A stretch of DNA of 64,000 bases, from positions 124,001-188,000 of the forward strand of contig JASGGY010000002.1 in NCBI GenBank assembly GCA_047602575.1, written 5' to 3'. A program made the translations under genes and the position numbers. The notes beneath the pieces are model-generated. The model saw only the letters and a program-made list of their open reading frames with translations. It was not told where the DNA came from and made no database searches. Source of the stretch: UBA1366 sp047602575. Its GTDB lineage: Bacteria; Bacillota; Clostridia; Oscillospirales; Ruminococcaceae. Within the stretch, counting starts at the first letter, position 1, and the number at the start of each line of letters is the position of its first letter. Shown one piece after another: positions 18,267-26,487 of this stretch.

Positions 18267-19319
18267 ATGATTTATATACTGAGCGTTTACGACAGCATGA
18301 ATTATGGCAGTTATTTTCAGGCTTATTCGCTGTTTCATATATTAAAAAAATACGATAAAACGGCTTTTTTAGACGTTCATCATCAATGCGTTTTGAAACA
18401 GGCAATCAAAAGCGTCTGTGGACATATCTATCACCGACGCGTAAGCGGAATTGGATTTGAACTAAAAAAATTCAAGCTGTTTTCAGATGAGAGAAAAAAA
18501 TTATGTATCGTGCCGCAGAAATCTGCTGAGGAGAATGCGACTTATGTTTTAGGGAGTGACGAAATCTGGAATATAAGAAGAAAGAAATTTCAGAAAACGC
18601 CTGCCTTTTTTGGAATAGGCTTAAAAGGTTCCAAAAAGATTTCTTATGCGCCGTCTGTAAACAATTCATCTGAGAATGATTTTATTCACCATACAGAACT
18701 GATCGCTGCAATCAAAGAATTAGACGCGATCACAGTCCGCGACAGACATTCTCAAACACTGATAGCGGCGTTGACCGGTAGAGAAGCGATGGTTGTCGCT
18801 GACCCGACGTTCTTGTTCATGATTGAGGGGTTCAGAAAGCTGCAACAGCCGATCAACCGAAAAGCAGGCTATATTATGATTTATACATACGGGAAAATGT
18901 TTAAAATACCAGATATGATTGACAGAATGAAGCGCATTGCCGCAAAAAAAAGATTACACCTTATTTCAGTCGGAAATAAATATTTAGATTGGTGCGACGA
19001 AAATGTTGCTGTTATGCCGGGAGCGTTTTTGTCGTATGTTGATCAAGCTGATTATATCATTACTGACACATTTCACGGAACAGTTTTTTCTCTTTTATAT
19101 CAGAAAAAATTTGTTGTTGTAAACGGAACAAATAAAACATCTGATTTGCTTCACAGCTGCAGGCTCGAAAGTAACAACATAACAGCTGTCACACAACTTG
19201 AAGAGGTCATGGATCAGCAAATTGATTATGTGCAGTGCGGCAAGTATCTCAAGGACATTGTAGAAAGATCTTTTCTGTTTCTTAATGAGCAATTTGCAAA
19301 AGAGGAGGATAAAAAGTGA
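18267..19319 (+). CDS. Polysaccharide pyruvyl transferase family protein
   Basis: I chose the ATG at 18267 (MIYILSVYDSMNYGSYFQAY) because GAGGTG is 7 bases upstream and the family motif NYGSxxQAYSL should sit at the N-terminus; the longer reading frame overlaps the polymerase gene. The 350-residue protein also shows YVLGSDEIWNI, APSVNNSSE, VVADPTFLFM and TDTFHGTVFSLLYQKKFVV, all typical of PF04230. Such enzymes add ketal-linked pyruvate to sugars, giving a negative charge. It overlaps the flippase start by 4 bases. Confidence 0.88.
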   Translation: MIYILSVYDSMNYGSYFQAYSLFHILKKYDKTAFLDVHHQCVLKQAIKSVCGHIYHRRVSGIGFELKKFKLFSDERKKLCIVPQKSAEENATYVLGSDEIWNIRRKKFQKTPAFFGIGLKGSKKISYAPSVNNSSENDFIHHTELIAAIKELDAITVRDRHSQTLIAALTGREAMVVADPTFLFMIEGFRKLQQPINRKAGYIMIYTYGKMFKIPDMIDRMKRIAAKKRLHLISVGNKYLDWCDENVAVMPGAFLSYVDQADYIITDTFHGTVFSLLYQKKFVVVNGTNKTSDLLHSCRLESNNITAVTQLEEVMDQQIDYVQCGKYLKDIVERSFLFLNEQFAKEEDKK

Positions 19320-20686
19320 GCAGGGAGAGAAGTCTTGCCAAAAACACGCTGATTCTTTCAATTGGTGCTTTTTTTCCGAAACTTGTGAGTATCATCACGC
19401 TGCCAATATTGACAGGAGTTCTGACAAAAAACGAATATGGATCATATGACCTGATTGTCACACTCGCATCATTATTTTTACCAATTATCACCTTGCAGAT
19501 TCAATCCGCCGCATTTCGTTTTTTAATTGATGCCCGCAAAGATCAAAAAACGGTAAATGCCATTATTTCAAATATAATGGCATTTACGATTCCGGTTTCT
19601 GTGGCAGGATTAATCGTTCTTTACTTATTTATTCCCGGAATACCCGCTTTCACGAAGCTGCTTGTATGTGCTTATTATTTTTTTGACATACTGTATGTAT
19701 CATTACAGCAAGTCACAAGAGGGCTGTCGTATCATATTTATTATTCGATCAGTGCCATTGTTTTATCTTTGCTGAATCTATTGTCCATCCTATTGTTTGT
19801 ATCGAAATTTCTTATGGGATTAAACGGAATCCTAATCTCGCTTATCGTTTCATATGCAGCGGCAACGCTGTTTCTTTCTTTCAAAATCAGGAATAAATGG
19901 ACGTTTACTTTTTCGCTTGTTTCATTGACGGAGCTGAAACATATGCTTTCTTACTCATGGCCCATGGTGTTTAATAATCTTTCATCATGGATTTTAAGGT
20001 TATCGGACAGATTGATTATTACATTATTTTTAGGCGTGCGTGCAAATGCAATTTATGCGGTTGCATGTAAAATTCCGAATCTGCTTTTAATTGCACAGAG
20101 TACATTTACAATGGCATGGCATGAAAATGCGGTCATTGCATCAAAGGATGAGGACGCAGCAAACTATTACTCAAAAATGTATGATTATATATTCAGTATA
20201 ATCGCAGGAATTACAGCTTTGCTGATCGCTGCAACGCCTGTTTTATTTCATTTTCTTGTAAGGGGCAGCTATGATGAGGCTTATAAACAAATGCCGCTTC
20301 TTTTTATCGGAACAATGTTCTGCTGCCTGTCGGCATTTCAAGGAGGCATTTATGTCGCCTATTCCAAAACAAAGGATGTTGGTTTAACGACTGCAGCCGC
20401 CGCAGTGATTAATCTGTTGATAAATTTATTATTAGTTAAAGAAATCGGTATAACCGCAGCATCAGTCGCAACCCTTATCAGCTATTTTGCATTAACCGCT
20501 TTCAGAATGCATGATTTGCAAAAAATCATTCATGTCGAATATCAGTATGTCAAGAATATATCGGTATCATTCATTCTGACCGGTATCTGCATTTTATCTG
20601 CAGTAAATTCTTTATATATGAATATTCTCAATGCAGTCATTGCATTAATCCTGTGTGGCATTCTTGTTGTTACACAAAAAAAATAG
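19316..20686 (+). CDS. Wzx-type polysaccharide flippase (MATE/MOP superfamily)
   Basis: Translation starts at GTG 19316, overlapping the previous stop (GTGA), with AGGAGGAT upstream. The 456-residue protein has about twelve hydrophobic segments and opens SRERSLAKNTLILSIGAFFP, a common polysaccharide-biosynthesis-protein start (K-N-T-x-x-x-x-I-G). SWPMVFNNLSSWILRLSDR matches the second-half repeat of Wzx proteins. It would flip the lipid-linked repeat unit across the membrane. It closes the plus-strand operon. Confidence 0.92.
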   Translation: MSRERSLAKNTLILSIGAFFPKLVSIITLPILTGVLTKNEYGSYDLIVTLASLFLPIITLQIQSAAFRFLIDARKDQKTVNAIISNIMAFTIPVSVAGLIVLYLFIPGIPAFTKLLVCAYYFFDILYVSLQQVTRGLSYHIYYSISAIVLSLLNLLSILLFVSKFLMGLNGILISLIVSYAAATLFLSFKIRNKWTFTFSLVSLTELKHMLSYSWPMVFNNLSSWILRLSDRLIITLFLGVRANAIYAVACKIPNLLLIAQSTFTMAWHENAVIASKDEDAANYYSKMYDYIFSIIAGITALLIAATPVLFHFLVRGSYDEAYKQMPLLFIGTMFCCLSAFQGGIYVAYSKTKDVGLTTAAAAVINLLINLLLVKEIGITAASVATLISYFALTAFRMHDLQKIIHVEYQYVKNISVSFILTGICILSAVNSLYMNILNAVIALILCGILVVTQKK

Positions 20687-20718
20687 CTTCTGTGAAGGTT
20701 TTACAACTCCACAGAAGC
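20686..20718 (+). terminator. Hairpin at the end of the polysaccharide operon
   Basis: GCTTCTGTG and CACAGAAGC form a perfect 9-bp stem with a 15-base loop right at the flippase stop. No T run follows, so termination would be weak or the hairpin may protect the 3' end. Confidence 0.45.
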
Positions 20719-20742
20719 AGATAGTGTGAAAGAACAAATAAA

Positions 20743-20805
20743 TCAGCACAGGAGAGGCATGGGCATCACCGCTGCGGCGCTTGCCGCGGAAAGAAGCTTC
20801 TTCAT
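20743..20805 (-). CDS. 20-residue signal-peptide-like ORF after the BspA-like gene
   Basis: On the minus strand GGAGGG stands 8 bases before an ATG that encodes MKKLLSAASAAAVMPMPLLC and then stops. This is a textbook signal peptide start (KK, then Ala/Leu-rich core) ending in a lipobox-like LLC, but with no mature protein. It begins 20 bases after the stop of the BspA-like gene. It could be the truncated start of a former lipoprotein gene or a real micro-peptide. I favour a truncated gene. Confidence 0.4.
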   Translation of the reverse strand: MKKLLSAASAAAVMPMPLLC

Positions 20806-20825
20806 GTAAGGTTCCCTCCGTTTAT

Positions 20826-22823
20826 TTACTTCGCCTTCGCGGATTTGATCGCGGAATATCCGCTGTAATATTTCACGCCGCCGACAGTCTGATAAGCGCG
20901 TATTTTATAATAGTATGTTTTGCCCTGGGTCAGCCCTGTGTTGGTGTAGCTGGTGGAAGTTGTGGTTTTCACCTTCGTGTATGTACCGGTTTTGGACGTT
21001 GCGCGGTAGATTTCATAGCCGGTCACGCCGGTGACCTTGGTGAATTTCACCGTGGCTTTTTTTGCTCCCGCGGTGACGGAGGAAAGTGTGGGTTTCTTAG
21101 GGTTGATCTTGAAGGTTTTGGTGATTGTACCGGAATAGTTGCCCTTGCCCTTAATGGTGACAGTCGCCTTGCCAACCGCTTTGTTTGCGGAATAGGTAAC
21201 CGTATAATCCGTGTCGGATTTCAGGGTTTTGCTGCTGTCTTTGAGCGTGATGGATGGCTTGATGGCAGCACCCGTGTAGGTCACGTCTTTGGGCTGTGTC
21301 GCCGTGAAGCCCGAGATGGACTTGGCAGTAATTTTAAAATGAGCGGTTGCTGTTCCGGTATAAATGCCTGTTCCTGTGACGGTGACGGTCGCTGTGCCGA
21401 CATTTGTGTTGTTGCTATAGGACACGGTATAATCCGTTCCGCCGGTGAGTGTACTCCACATACTGGAGCCTACAACGACATCCGGTTTGTTCGCGGCACC
21501 GCTGAAAATATAGGTTGACTGTGATAATGCGGGAGTGAGTTTTGATAGATTTGCGATGTGAGCCAACCCGCTGGTTTCGGCATACGATTCGCCGGTGTCG
21601 CCGACATAGCAGAATACGATAAAGCCGGGTATTTTGGTGTAAAGCGTGCCGGATGAGTTGGTATAAAACCCGAAGCAGGACGCATAAAGCGTTGCATAAC
21701 TAGGCGGTATGGATATGCTTAAGAGTGATGTACAGTTGTAAAAAGCATTGTTCTTGATGCTCTTTATACTGTTTGGCAGACTGACGGTTGAAAGGCTTGT
21801 GCAGCCATAGAATGCGGAGTCGCCAATTGCCGTAATGTTTTCGGGAATGGTGATTGAAGCAAGACCCGTGCTTCCATAAAACAGTCCATCGGGAATGGAG
21901 CTTATACCCGACGGAATGGTGAAGCTGGTGAATGCTTCACATTTCGCAAATGCATAATTACCAATTGAAGTCACGGTTGACGGAATTGTGATGTTTTTAA
22001 GCGCGGAACAGCTATAAAACGCACTGTCTTTTAAGGTGGTCAGTCCGCTGCTCATGTTGACAGACTCAAGCGCTGTGCAAAATTCAAAAGCATTGACGCC
22101 GATACTCTTGACACTCGCCGGAATGGTGATACTTGTCAGGCTTGAGCAAGAGTTAAACGTACTGTCGGCAATATCGGTTAAGCCTGACGGTAAAACGACG
22201 GATGAAAGGTTTACACAATTGAAGAAAGCCATCGAGCCGATTGATGTGCAACTGTTTGGAATTGAAATCGCAGAAAGGCTTGTGCAATTAAAGAATGATT
22301 TCGAGCCGATTGATGTGCAGCCGCTGGGAATTGAAATTGCAGATAGACTTGTGCAATTTGCAAACGCCGATTCGCCGATGGATGAACGGCTTCCGTTAAA
22401 AGTTACAGTGGTCAGGCTTGAAGCTGACATAAAAGCACGGTCGCCGATTATAACGGACGATCCATTTATTGTCACAGATGTTAGCTTTGAAGCATTCAAA
22501 AAAGATTCATTATCGATGACATTGACGGTTGAGGGGATTGTTAGATTTGTGATAACAGAATTCTGAGCAAATGCGCTGCTTCCGATGCTCGAAACCGTAT
22601 AACCGGCGTAGGTTGACGGAATCGACAGCGTTGCGGTTTCGTTTGTCACACCGGTGATTTCCGCCGTTCCGTCCGGAAGAACGGTATAACTGAAAATGTT
22701 GGAAATCGGGATAATGATGATACCGCCGCCTAGGTCTAGCGCGCCTGCGGGAGCGGCTGACGCACCGGCGGTGAGCATGATTGCCGCTGCGGACAGGCTT
22801 GCGATGAGCTTCTTGAAATTCAT
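20826..22823 (-). CDS. BspA-type leucine-rich-repeat secreted protein with Ig-like and FnIII domains
   Basis: The 665-residue protein starts after AAAGGAGG with a signal peptide (residues 1-29, MNFKKLIASLSAAAIMLTAG). About 50-390 hold roughly 13 LRR_5 repeats of 23 residues with the pattern SIGxxAFxxCxxLxxIxIPxx, the Treponema/BspA type. Two Ig-like repeats follow (about 425-498 and 500-573; TDYTVTYSxN...GTxTVTxxGxGxYxGT...KTFKI), then one fibronectin III domain (about 576-665, SVTAGAKKATVKF...). Two copies of a 69-base unit near 22205-22345 are nearly identical at DNA level, a likely spot for repeat-number change. No anchor is visible. Such proteins bind surfaces, host proteins or fibre. The Ig-like repeats match those in the GH5 enzyme. 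Confidence 0.93.
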   Translation of the reverse strand: MNFKKLIASLSAAAIMLTAGASAAPAGALDLGGGIIIIPISNIFSYTVLPDGTAEITGVTNETATLSIPSTYAGYTVSSIGSSAFAQNSVITNLTIPSTVNVIDNESFLNASKLTSVTINGSSVIIGDRAFMSASSLTTVTFNGSRSSIGESAFANCTSLSAISIPSGCTSIGSKSFFNCTSLSAISIPNSCTSIGSMAFFNCVNLSSVVLPSGLTDIADSTFNSCSSLTSITIPASVKSIGVNAFEFCTALESVNMSSGLTTLKDSAFYSCSALKNITIPSTVTSIGNYAFAKCEAFTSFTIPSGISSIPDGLFYGSTGLASITIPENITAIGDSAFYGCTSLSTVSLPNSIKSIKNNAFYNCTSLLSISIPPSYATLYASCFGFYTNSSGTLYTKIPGFIVFCYVGDTGESYAETSGLAHIANLSKLTPALSQSTYIFSGAANKPDVVVGSSMWSTLTGGTDYTVSYSNNTNVGTATVTVTGTGIYTGTATAHFKITAKSISGFTATQPKDVTYTGAAIKPSITLKDSSKTLKSDTDYTVTYSANKAVGKATVTIKGKGNYSGTITKTFKINPKKPTLSSVTAGAKKATVKFTKVTGVTGYEIYRATSKTGTYTKVKTTTSTSYTNTGLTQGKTYYYKIRAYQTVGGVKYYSGYSAIKSAKAK

Positions 22824-22875
22824 AATCTTCCTCCTTTGAAGTTTTTGGGGGGCGTCGAACGGTTTTTATTTCCTA

Positions 22876-22903
22876 ATTATATCATATTCGCTGAGAATAA
22901 CAA
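22876..22903 (-). promoter_or_regulatory. Possible promoter of the BspA-like gene
   Basis: TTGTTA, 16 bases, TATAAT on the minus strand, about 50 bases before the start codon. Confidence 0.5.
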
Positions 22904-22920
22904 TCACCCCAGGGGTGATT
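22902..22920. promoter_or_regulatory. Perfect inverted repeat at the -35 of the BspA-like gene
   Basis: AATCACCCC-A-GGGGTGATT is a perfect 9+1+9 palindrome touching the -35 box of the predicted BspA promoter. The one-base centre makes a hairpin unlikely and a dimeric repressor or activator site more likely. Confidence 0.5.
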
Positions 22921-23095
22921 TTTCTCAAGAACGAAAAGATTTCGCTTATTTTCATGTAAAAAATGAAGCAAAATCAACAGTTATAGAAAATCTGTATGAT
23001 ATACGACCGCGTGTCTGATAGACGCCGGCGGCTTCCTCCTTCCCGGCGGGGATGATGTGAGAAATCGGCACGCACAGGTGAGCTGAAAAAAAACC

Positions 23096-23124
23096 TTGAT
23101 TTTTTCGCGGATTTGGTATACAAT
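23096..23124 (+). promoter_or_regulatory. Predicted SigA promoter of the 23180 membrane-protein gene
   Basis: TTGATT, 17 bases, TACAAT, about 55 bases upstream of the ATG. Confidence 0.65.
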
Positions 23125-23179
23125 ATAAAACAGGTTCCTCAATCATCCCAACGCAAAACGGAAGAAAGGGATTTCTCTC

Positions 23180-24013
23180 ATGATTGCCATTCTAAAGAAC
23201 ATATGGGTACAGCGCGCAATCGCTGTGTTTAATCTCATTTACATCGCCATCATCGCATTTTTGGTCTACGCGACTTTTCTGTATACCTTTGTCATCAACA
23301 ACGGAAAAACCAATGCGTTCCTCGGCGTTTTTATCGCGGCAAATGTGATCTTCCTCGCCACGCTCGTCCTCACCCGCCGCAACGTTCTCACAAAAATCAA
23401 CGCGGTGATCCTGCTGCCGCTGGTGTTCTTCCTGATTATCCTGAACATGGGACAGTGGGCGCTGATTATCCCGCCGTTCATTGTGGCGGTGGTGGTGTTT
23501 TTCGTCAGCGGTCTGCACGAAACGGCAAAGGTCGTCGTGGGTACGATTTATCTGCTGGTGTATGTGCTGGGGCTGATGGCACTGCTGGTGCTTAATTACT
23601 TAATGGGCGGCTCGTCGGTGGAAACGCGCCTTGACGCGTCGCTGGATCAGTCTAGCGCGGTTTACAGTATGTACGACATGAGCTGGGCACTCAATTATTA
23701 TACCGACGCGGTGACGGTTTCGCCGGACGGCACGATGAAATTCTATTTTGCTGACGTTAAAAACAGCGAGAACGGTCAGATTAAAATTTATGTCGAGCCG
23801 TATAACCGCGACAAAAAATTCCGCTTTTTCACCTTAAAAGAAAAGGGCATCCGCAGCACCATTAAATTCTACAACACCCGCGGCGGGGATCTGCCCATCG
23901 TTCAGTGGACTGCCGATAACAAAATCCAGTACCGTATGCCCGACGAGGCGGATTTTAAAACCACCACGCCGCGCCTGCCGGAAAAGGATTACTTTGGTTT
24001 CCTCGGCATATAG
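23180..24013 (+). CDS. Membrane protein with C-terminal extracytoplasmic domain, unknown
   Basis: The 277-residue protein begins MIAILKNIWVQRAIAVFNLI. Five hydrophobic segments fall in the first 145 residues (about 12-35, 45-62, 72-90, 92-110 and 118-142). The last 130 residues are soluble and beta-rich (VTVSPDGTMKFYFADVKNSE, then IKIYVEPYNRDKKFRFF), probably outside the cell. I do not recognise a family. GAAAGG lies upstream of the start. A clear own promoter and terminator make it a single-gene unit. Confidence 0.8.
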   Translation: MIAILKNIWVQRAIAVFNLIYIAIIAFLVYATFLYTFVINNGKTNAFLGVFIAANVIFLATLVLTRRNVLTKINAVILLPLVFFLIILNMGQWALIIPPFIVAVVVFFVSGLHETAKVVVGTIYLLVYVLGLMALLVLNYLMGGSSVETRLDASLDQSSAVYSMYDMSWALNYYTDAVTVSPDGTMKFYFADVKNSENGQIKIYVEPYNRDKKFRFFTLKEKGIRSTIKFYNTRGGDLPIVQWTADNKIQYRMPDEADFKTTTPRLPEKDYFGFLGI

Positions 24014-24018
24014 CAATC

Positions 24019-24050
24019 AAAACCGGCGGGAATGCTCCTGCCGGTTTTTT
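24019..24050 (+). terminator. Rho-independent terminator
   Basis: AAAACCGGC...GCCGGTTTT stem with a following T run, 5 bases after the membrane-protein stop. Confidence 0.9.
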
Positions 24051-24130
24051 ATCTTTTTTAGCAATTTCCGCGCATAATCGCGCGTTGGCGGCATACGCTA
24101 AAGCTATCAATTGAGTGCGGAGGTTTTTTC

Positions 24131-24274
24131 ATGAACATGGTCTATTGCACGGAACGCTGCCGCCACCAGAAGGACGGCTATTGTATCCTCGAATACGGCG
24201 CGACCGTCACAAACGCCGTTGACGGGATGTGCGAATGCTGCTATTTCTCGCCGATGGGCGTTGAGGAAATCTGA
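24131..24274 (+). CDS. 47-residue cysteine-rich mini-protein
   Basis: GGAGG lies 8 bases before the ATG. The peptide starts MNMVYCTERCRHQKDGYCIL and has six cysteines at residues 6, 10, 18, 34, 36 and 37 (C-x3-C-x7-C-x15-C-x-CC). The codon use matches its GC-rich neighbours and a terminator follows, so I take it as a real gene. The spacing suggests a small zinc- or iron-sulfur-binding protein. Similar short Cys-rich proteins (CxxxC...DGYCxL...C.YF) recur in Clostridia, usually without function or with a doubtful 'hydroxymyristoyl-ACP dehydratase' label; that recollection should be checked. Confidence 0.75.
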   Translation: MNMVYCTERCRHQKDGYCILEYGATVTNAVDGMCECCYFSPMGVEEI

Positions 24275-24308
24275 TTGGATGCCACTTGCTTTTCATTAAA
24301 TACACCTG

Positions 24309-24337
24309 CGCCGGAGAAACGCCGGCGTATTTTTTTG
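24309..24337 (+). terminator. Rho-independent terminator of the Cys-rich gene
   Basis: CGCCGG / CCGGCG stem with a 7-base loop and a run of seven T. Confidence 0.85.
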
Positions 24338-24367
24338 AAAAATCTCCGCAAATGGAATTGTAGCAAA

Positions 24368-24423
24368 AAAACCCGTTTTTTCATAAACTGAAGAAAGATC
24401 TTCACAGAAAGCGGGTGTTTTTT
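24368..24423 (+). promoter_or_regulatory. Folded leader before the P-loop gene
   Basis: ACCCGTTTTTTC can pair with GAAAGCGGGT, enclosing an inner CTGAAG/CTTCACAG hairpin; a run of seven T follows, directly before the ATG at 24427. It resembles a terminator or attenuator placed on the ribosome site, and no other Shine-Dalgarno sequence is clear. Confidence 0.35.
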
Positions 24424-24426
24424 TAT

Positions 24427-25536
24427 ATGATGGAACGATATTTTTCGGGAGTCTTTACGCCGGAGGGCTACGAAAGCGAATTGTGCGCGTTTGCGCGGTC
24501 GGCGGAGATTTTCACCTATATTCTGAAGGGCGCGCCCGGCACTGGCAAATCCACACTGATCAAAGCCCTTGCCGCAGAATTTGACGATGAGCGTACGGTG
24601 CTGTTCTGCTCCCCGTCAGAGCCGCAGAGCGCGGACGGGGTGCTGTTCGCGGACATGAGCCTGTTTGTCGCGGACGGCAGCGAGCCGAATTTTTTAGAGC
24701 CGCATTACCGCAGCGTGCGGCAGAAGGTGGTCAGCTTCGACCAGTTTCTCGACAATTACCGCTTAGCGGAAAGTGCGGAGAAAATCATCGCCGCCGCCGC
24801 GGAGCACCGGCAGCTGTTTTCACGGTGCCAAAGCTATGTGCGGGCGGTTTCCGCGCTGTATGCGGATACCTATGTGCTTGCAGACGCGTGCGTGGCTTCG
24901 GAAAAGCTGCGCGCATTCGGCGGGCGGTTTCTGAAAAAGTATAAGCTGCCCAGACACGCCGAGCGCGCCGGAACGCTCGAATTCCGCCGGATGTCGGCGC
25001 TGACGCCGAGCGGTTACCTGACGCTCGCGCCGGAGGGATACCAGACGGTGCTGCTCAGCGACCGGTATTATGCCGCCTCCGACCGGTTTTTGCGCGCGCT
25101 GGCGGAGCAGCTGACGCGCGGCGGTCTGGATGTGATTGTCAGCCAGAACGCACTGTTTCCGTTCCCTGTGTGCGAGCATCTGCTTTGCCCGGCACTGGGG
25201 CTGGCGGTGCTGAGTGCGAATCCGATGACGGAGGAACACCTCCCGCAGGTTGAAACAAAGCCGGTCAATATGCTGCGCTTTTACGACGAGGAAACGCTCT
25301 CCGCACGGCGCAGACGGCTGCGGCTGAATGAGAACTCCTGTGCGTATCTGCTGGGAGAAGCGGCTTCCGCTTGCGCAGACCAGCAAAGCGCCCGCCGCAG
25401 GATGCGCAGGTTTTATACCCCCGCTACGGATTTTGACGCGGTCAAGGAAATACTTTCGAGCCTGACCGCGCAGATGACTTTTTACCGCCGCCTGCGCAAT
25501 GCCGCAGCGGAGGATTTAGGAGATGATCAGATATGA
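24427..25536 (+). CDS. P-loop NTPase, PRK06851-like, unknown function
   Basis: The 369-residue protein begins MMERYFSGVFTPEGYESELC. The Walker A motif GAPGTGKST is near residue 37. Full length and the layout (P-loop ATPase half followed by a second ATPase-like half with FYDEETL near 285) resemble the PRK06851 group of Firmicutes proteins, which have no assigned function. A second intact Walker A is not visible. The stop overlaps the start of the superoxide dismutase gene by 4 bases, so the two are coupled; a link to metal or oxidant handling is possible but unproven. Confidence 0.75.
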   Translation: MMERYFSGVFTPEGYESELCAFARSAEIFTYILKGAPGTGKSTLIKALAAEFDDERTVLFCSPSEPQSADGVLFADMSLFVADGSEPNFLEPHYRSVRQKVVSFDQFLDNYRLAESAEKIIAAAAEHRQLFSRCQSYVRAVSALYADTYVLADACVASEKLRAFGGRFLKKYKLPRHAERAGTLEFRRMSALTPSGYLTLAPEGYQTVLLSDRYYAASDRFLRALAEQLTRGGLDVIVSQNALFPFPVCEHLLCPALGLAVLSANPMTEEHLPQVETKPVNMLRFYDEETLSARRRRLRLNENSCAYLLGEAASACADQQSARRRMRRFYTPATDFDAVKEILSSLTAQMTFYRRLRNAAAEDLGDDQI

Positions 25537-26177
25537 ACGGAACAAATTCTGCCTTCGGAAATAACCCCGCGCCGCGGACTTACCCCTTTGTGCGCATCCG
25601 GCTGCCGTATGCGTTTGACGCGCTCGCGCCGTATATCGACGCGCGCACCATGAAAATCCATTACACCGAGCTTTACAGCGGCTATATCGACAAGCTCAAC
25701 GCCGTGCTGAAAACCCAGCCCGCACTGCAAAAGATGACCTTAGAGGAGCTTCTTACAACAGACATTCCGACGGCGGTGCGCGTGCCGGTGCAGCGTTTTG
25801 CGGGGGGCGTGTATAACCACGAGCTGTTTTTCACAAGCTTAGCGCCGCGTGCGGACTTTATGCCGCCGCCGAAGCTCAAAGCTAAGCTGACCGAAGCGTT
25901 CGGCTCGTTTGAAGCGTTTACGGAAAAACTCATCGCCACAGGCATGGCGGTGTTCGGCTCGGGCTATACAAACCTCGCCGCCGATCCGTCGGGTATGCTC
26001 CAGATTATGCAGACCGCAAATCAGGACACCCCGCTGAAATACGGCTTAACACCCCTGCTTTCCGTCGATGTGTGGGAACACGCGTACTTCCTCTATTATA
26101 CCTCCCACAGGGAGGACTATCTCAAACGCGTGATGCACGTGATCAACTGGAACGCGGTGGAAGCAAGGATGTTCTGA
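25533..26177 (+). CDS. Fe/Mn superoxide dismutase family protein
   Basis: This 214-residue protein has the Fe/Mn-SOD layout. The four metal ligands are recognisable: His in MKIHYTELYSGYI, His in YNHELFF, and Asp and His in DVWEHAYF. NQDTPL carries the Gln used by many Mn-type enzymes, and FGSGYTNLA replaces the common FGSGWxWL. The usual HHxKHH segment is reduced to HYTELY, so the second-sphere His (position 30 in the usual numbering) is Leu here, while the gateway Tyr34 equivalent is kept. It should convert superoxide to peroxide and oxygen in the cytoplasm, though activity could be altered. It is translationally coupled to the upstream P-loop gene. Confidence 0.9.
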   Translation: MNGTNSAFGNNPAPRTYPFVRIRLPYAFDALAPYIDARTMKIHYTELYSGYIDKLNAVLKTQPALQKMTLEELLTTDIPTAVRVPVQRFAGGVYNHELFFTSLAPRADFMPPPKLKAKLTEAFGSFEAFTEKLIATGMAVFGSGYTNLAADPSGMLQIMQTANQDTPLKYGLTPLLSVDVWEHAYFLYYTSHREDYLKRVMHVINWNAVEARMF

Positions 26178-26186
26178 CGCCGCAAG

Positions 26187-26281
26187 CTGTAGATAACCCT
26201 TCCAAAGGGGGCGTTGCCCCCTCTGGACTCCCTCACCAAAGGGTGCATGCACCCTTTGGAAACCCGTTGTTTTTGAGATTA
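26187..26281 (+). repeat. Dispersed hairpin repeat, copy 1
   Basis: It starts CTGTAGATAA, then contains a GGGGGC-GTT-GCCCCC hairpin, the spacer TCTGGACTCCCTCACC, a CCAAAGGGTGCATGCACCCTTTGG palindrome region, and ends AAACCCGTTGTTT. The same architecture is found at 58765-58860 (same orientation) and 26488-26549 (inverted). It sits between the convergent dismutase and helicase genes. Confidence 0.85.
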
Positions 26282-26374
26282 TACTTTGTTTTACTTTGCT
26301 GCTTTGTGCTTTCACTACTGCTTTGAGATCCCATTAAGGTACTTGAAAATGAGCATAGACTTTTCTTAAAAATG

Positions 26375-26411
26375 AAGCACATTTGCGAATTTACCGCAAA
26401 TGTGCTTTTTT
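26375..26411. terminator. Bidirectional terminator between convergent genes
   Basis: AAGCACATTTGCG and CGCAAATGTGCTT form a perfect 13-bp stem with a 7-base loop. T runs follow on the plus strand, and an A-rich flank gives T on the minus strand. It lies between the two inverted repeat copies. Confidence 0.85.
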
Positions 26412-26487
26412 CACAACCAAAAACCATTGAGCATCACAAACCATTATCGCGAAATATCCCCGTTGAGAACATCTCACTCCCCCACAC

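Noticed and set aside
21720..22560. Regular repeats that could suggest a CRISPR array
   Set aside because: The ~69-base periodicity encodes 23-residue LRR units in frame; there are no constant repeats with unique spacers.
22036..22566. Long plus-strand open frame opposite the BspA-like gene
   Set aside because: It is the antisense of the leucine-rich repeats; the repeats keep the other frames open. No ribosome site or plausible protein.
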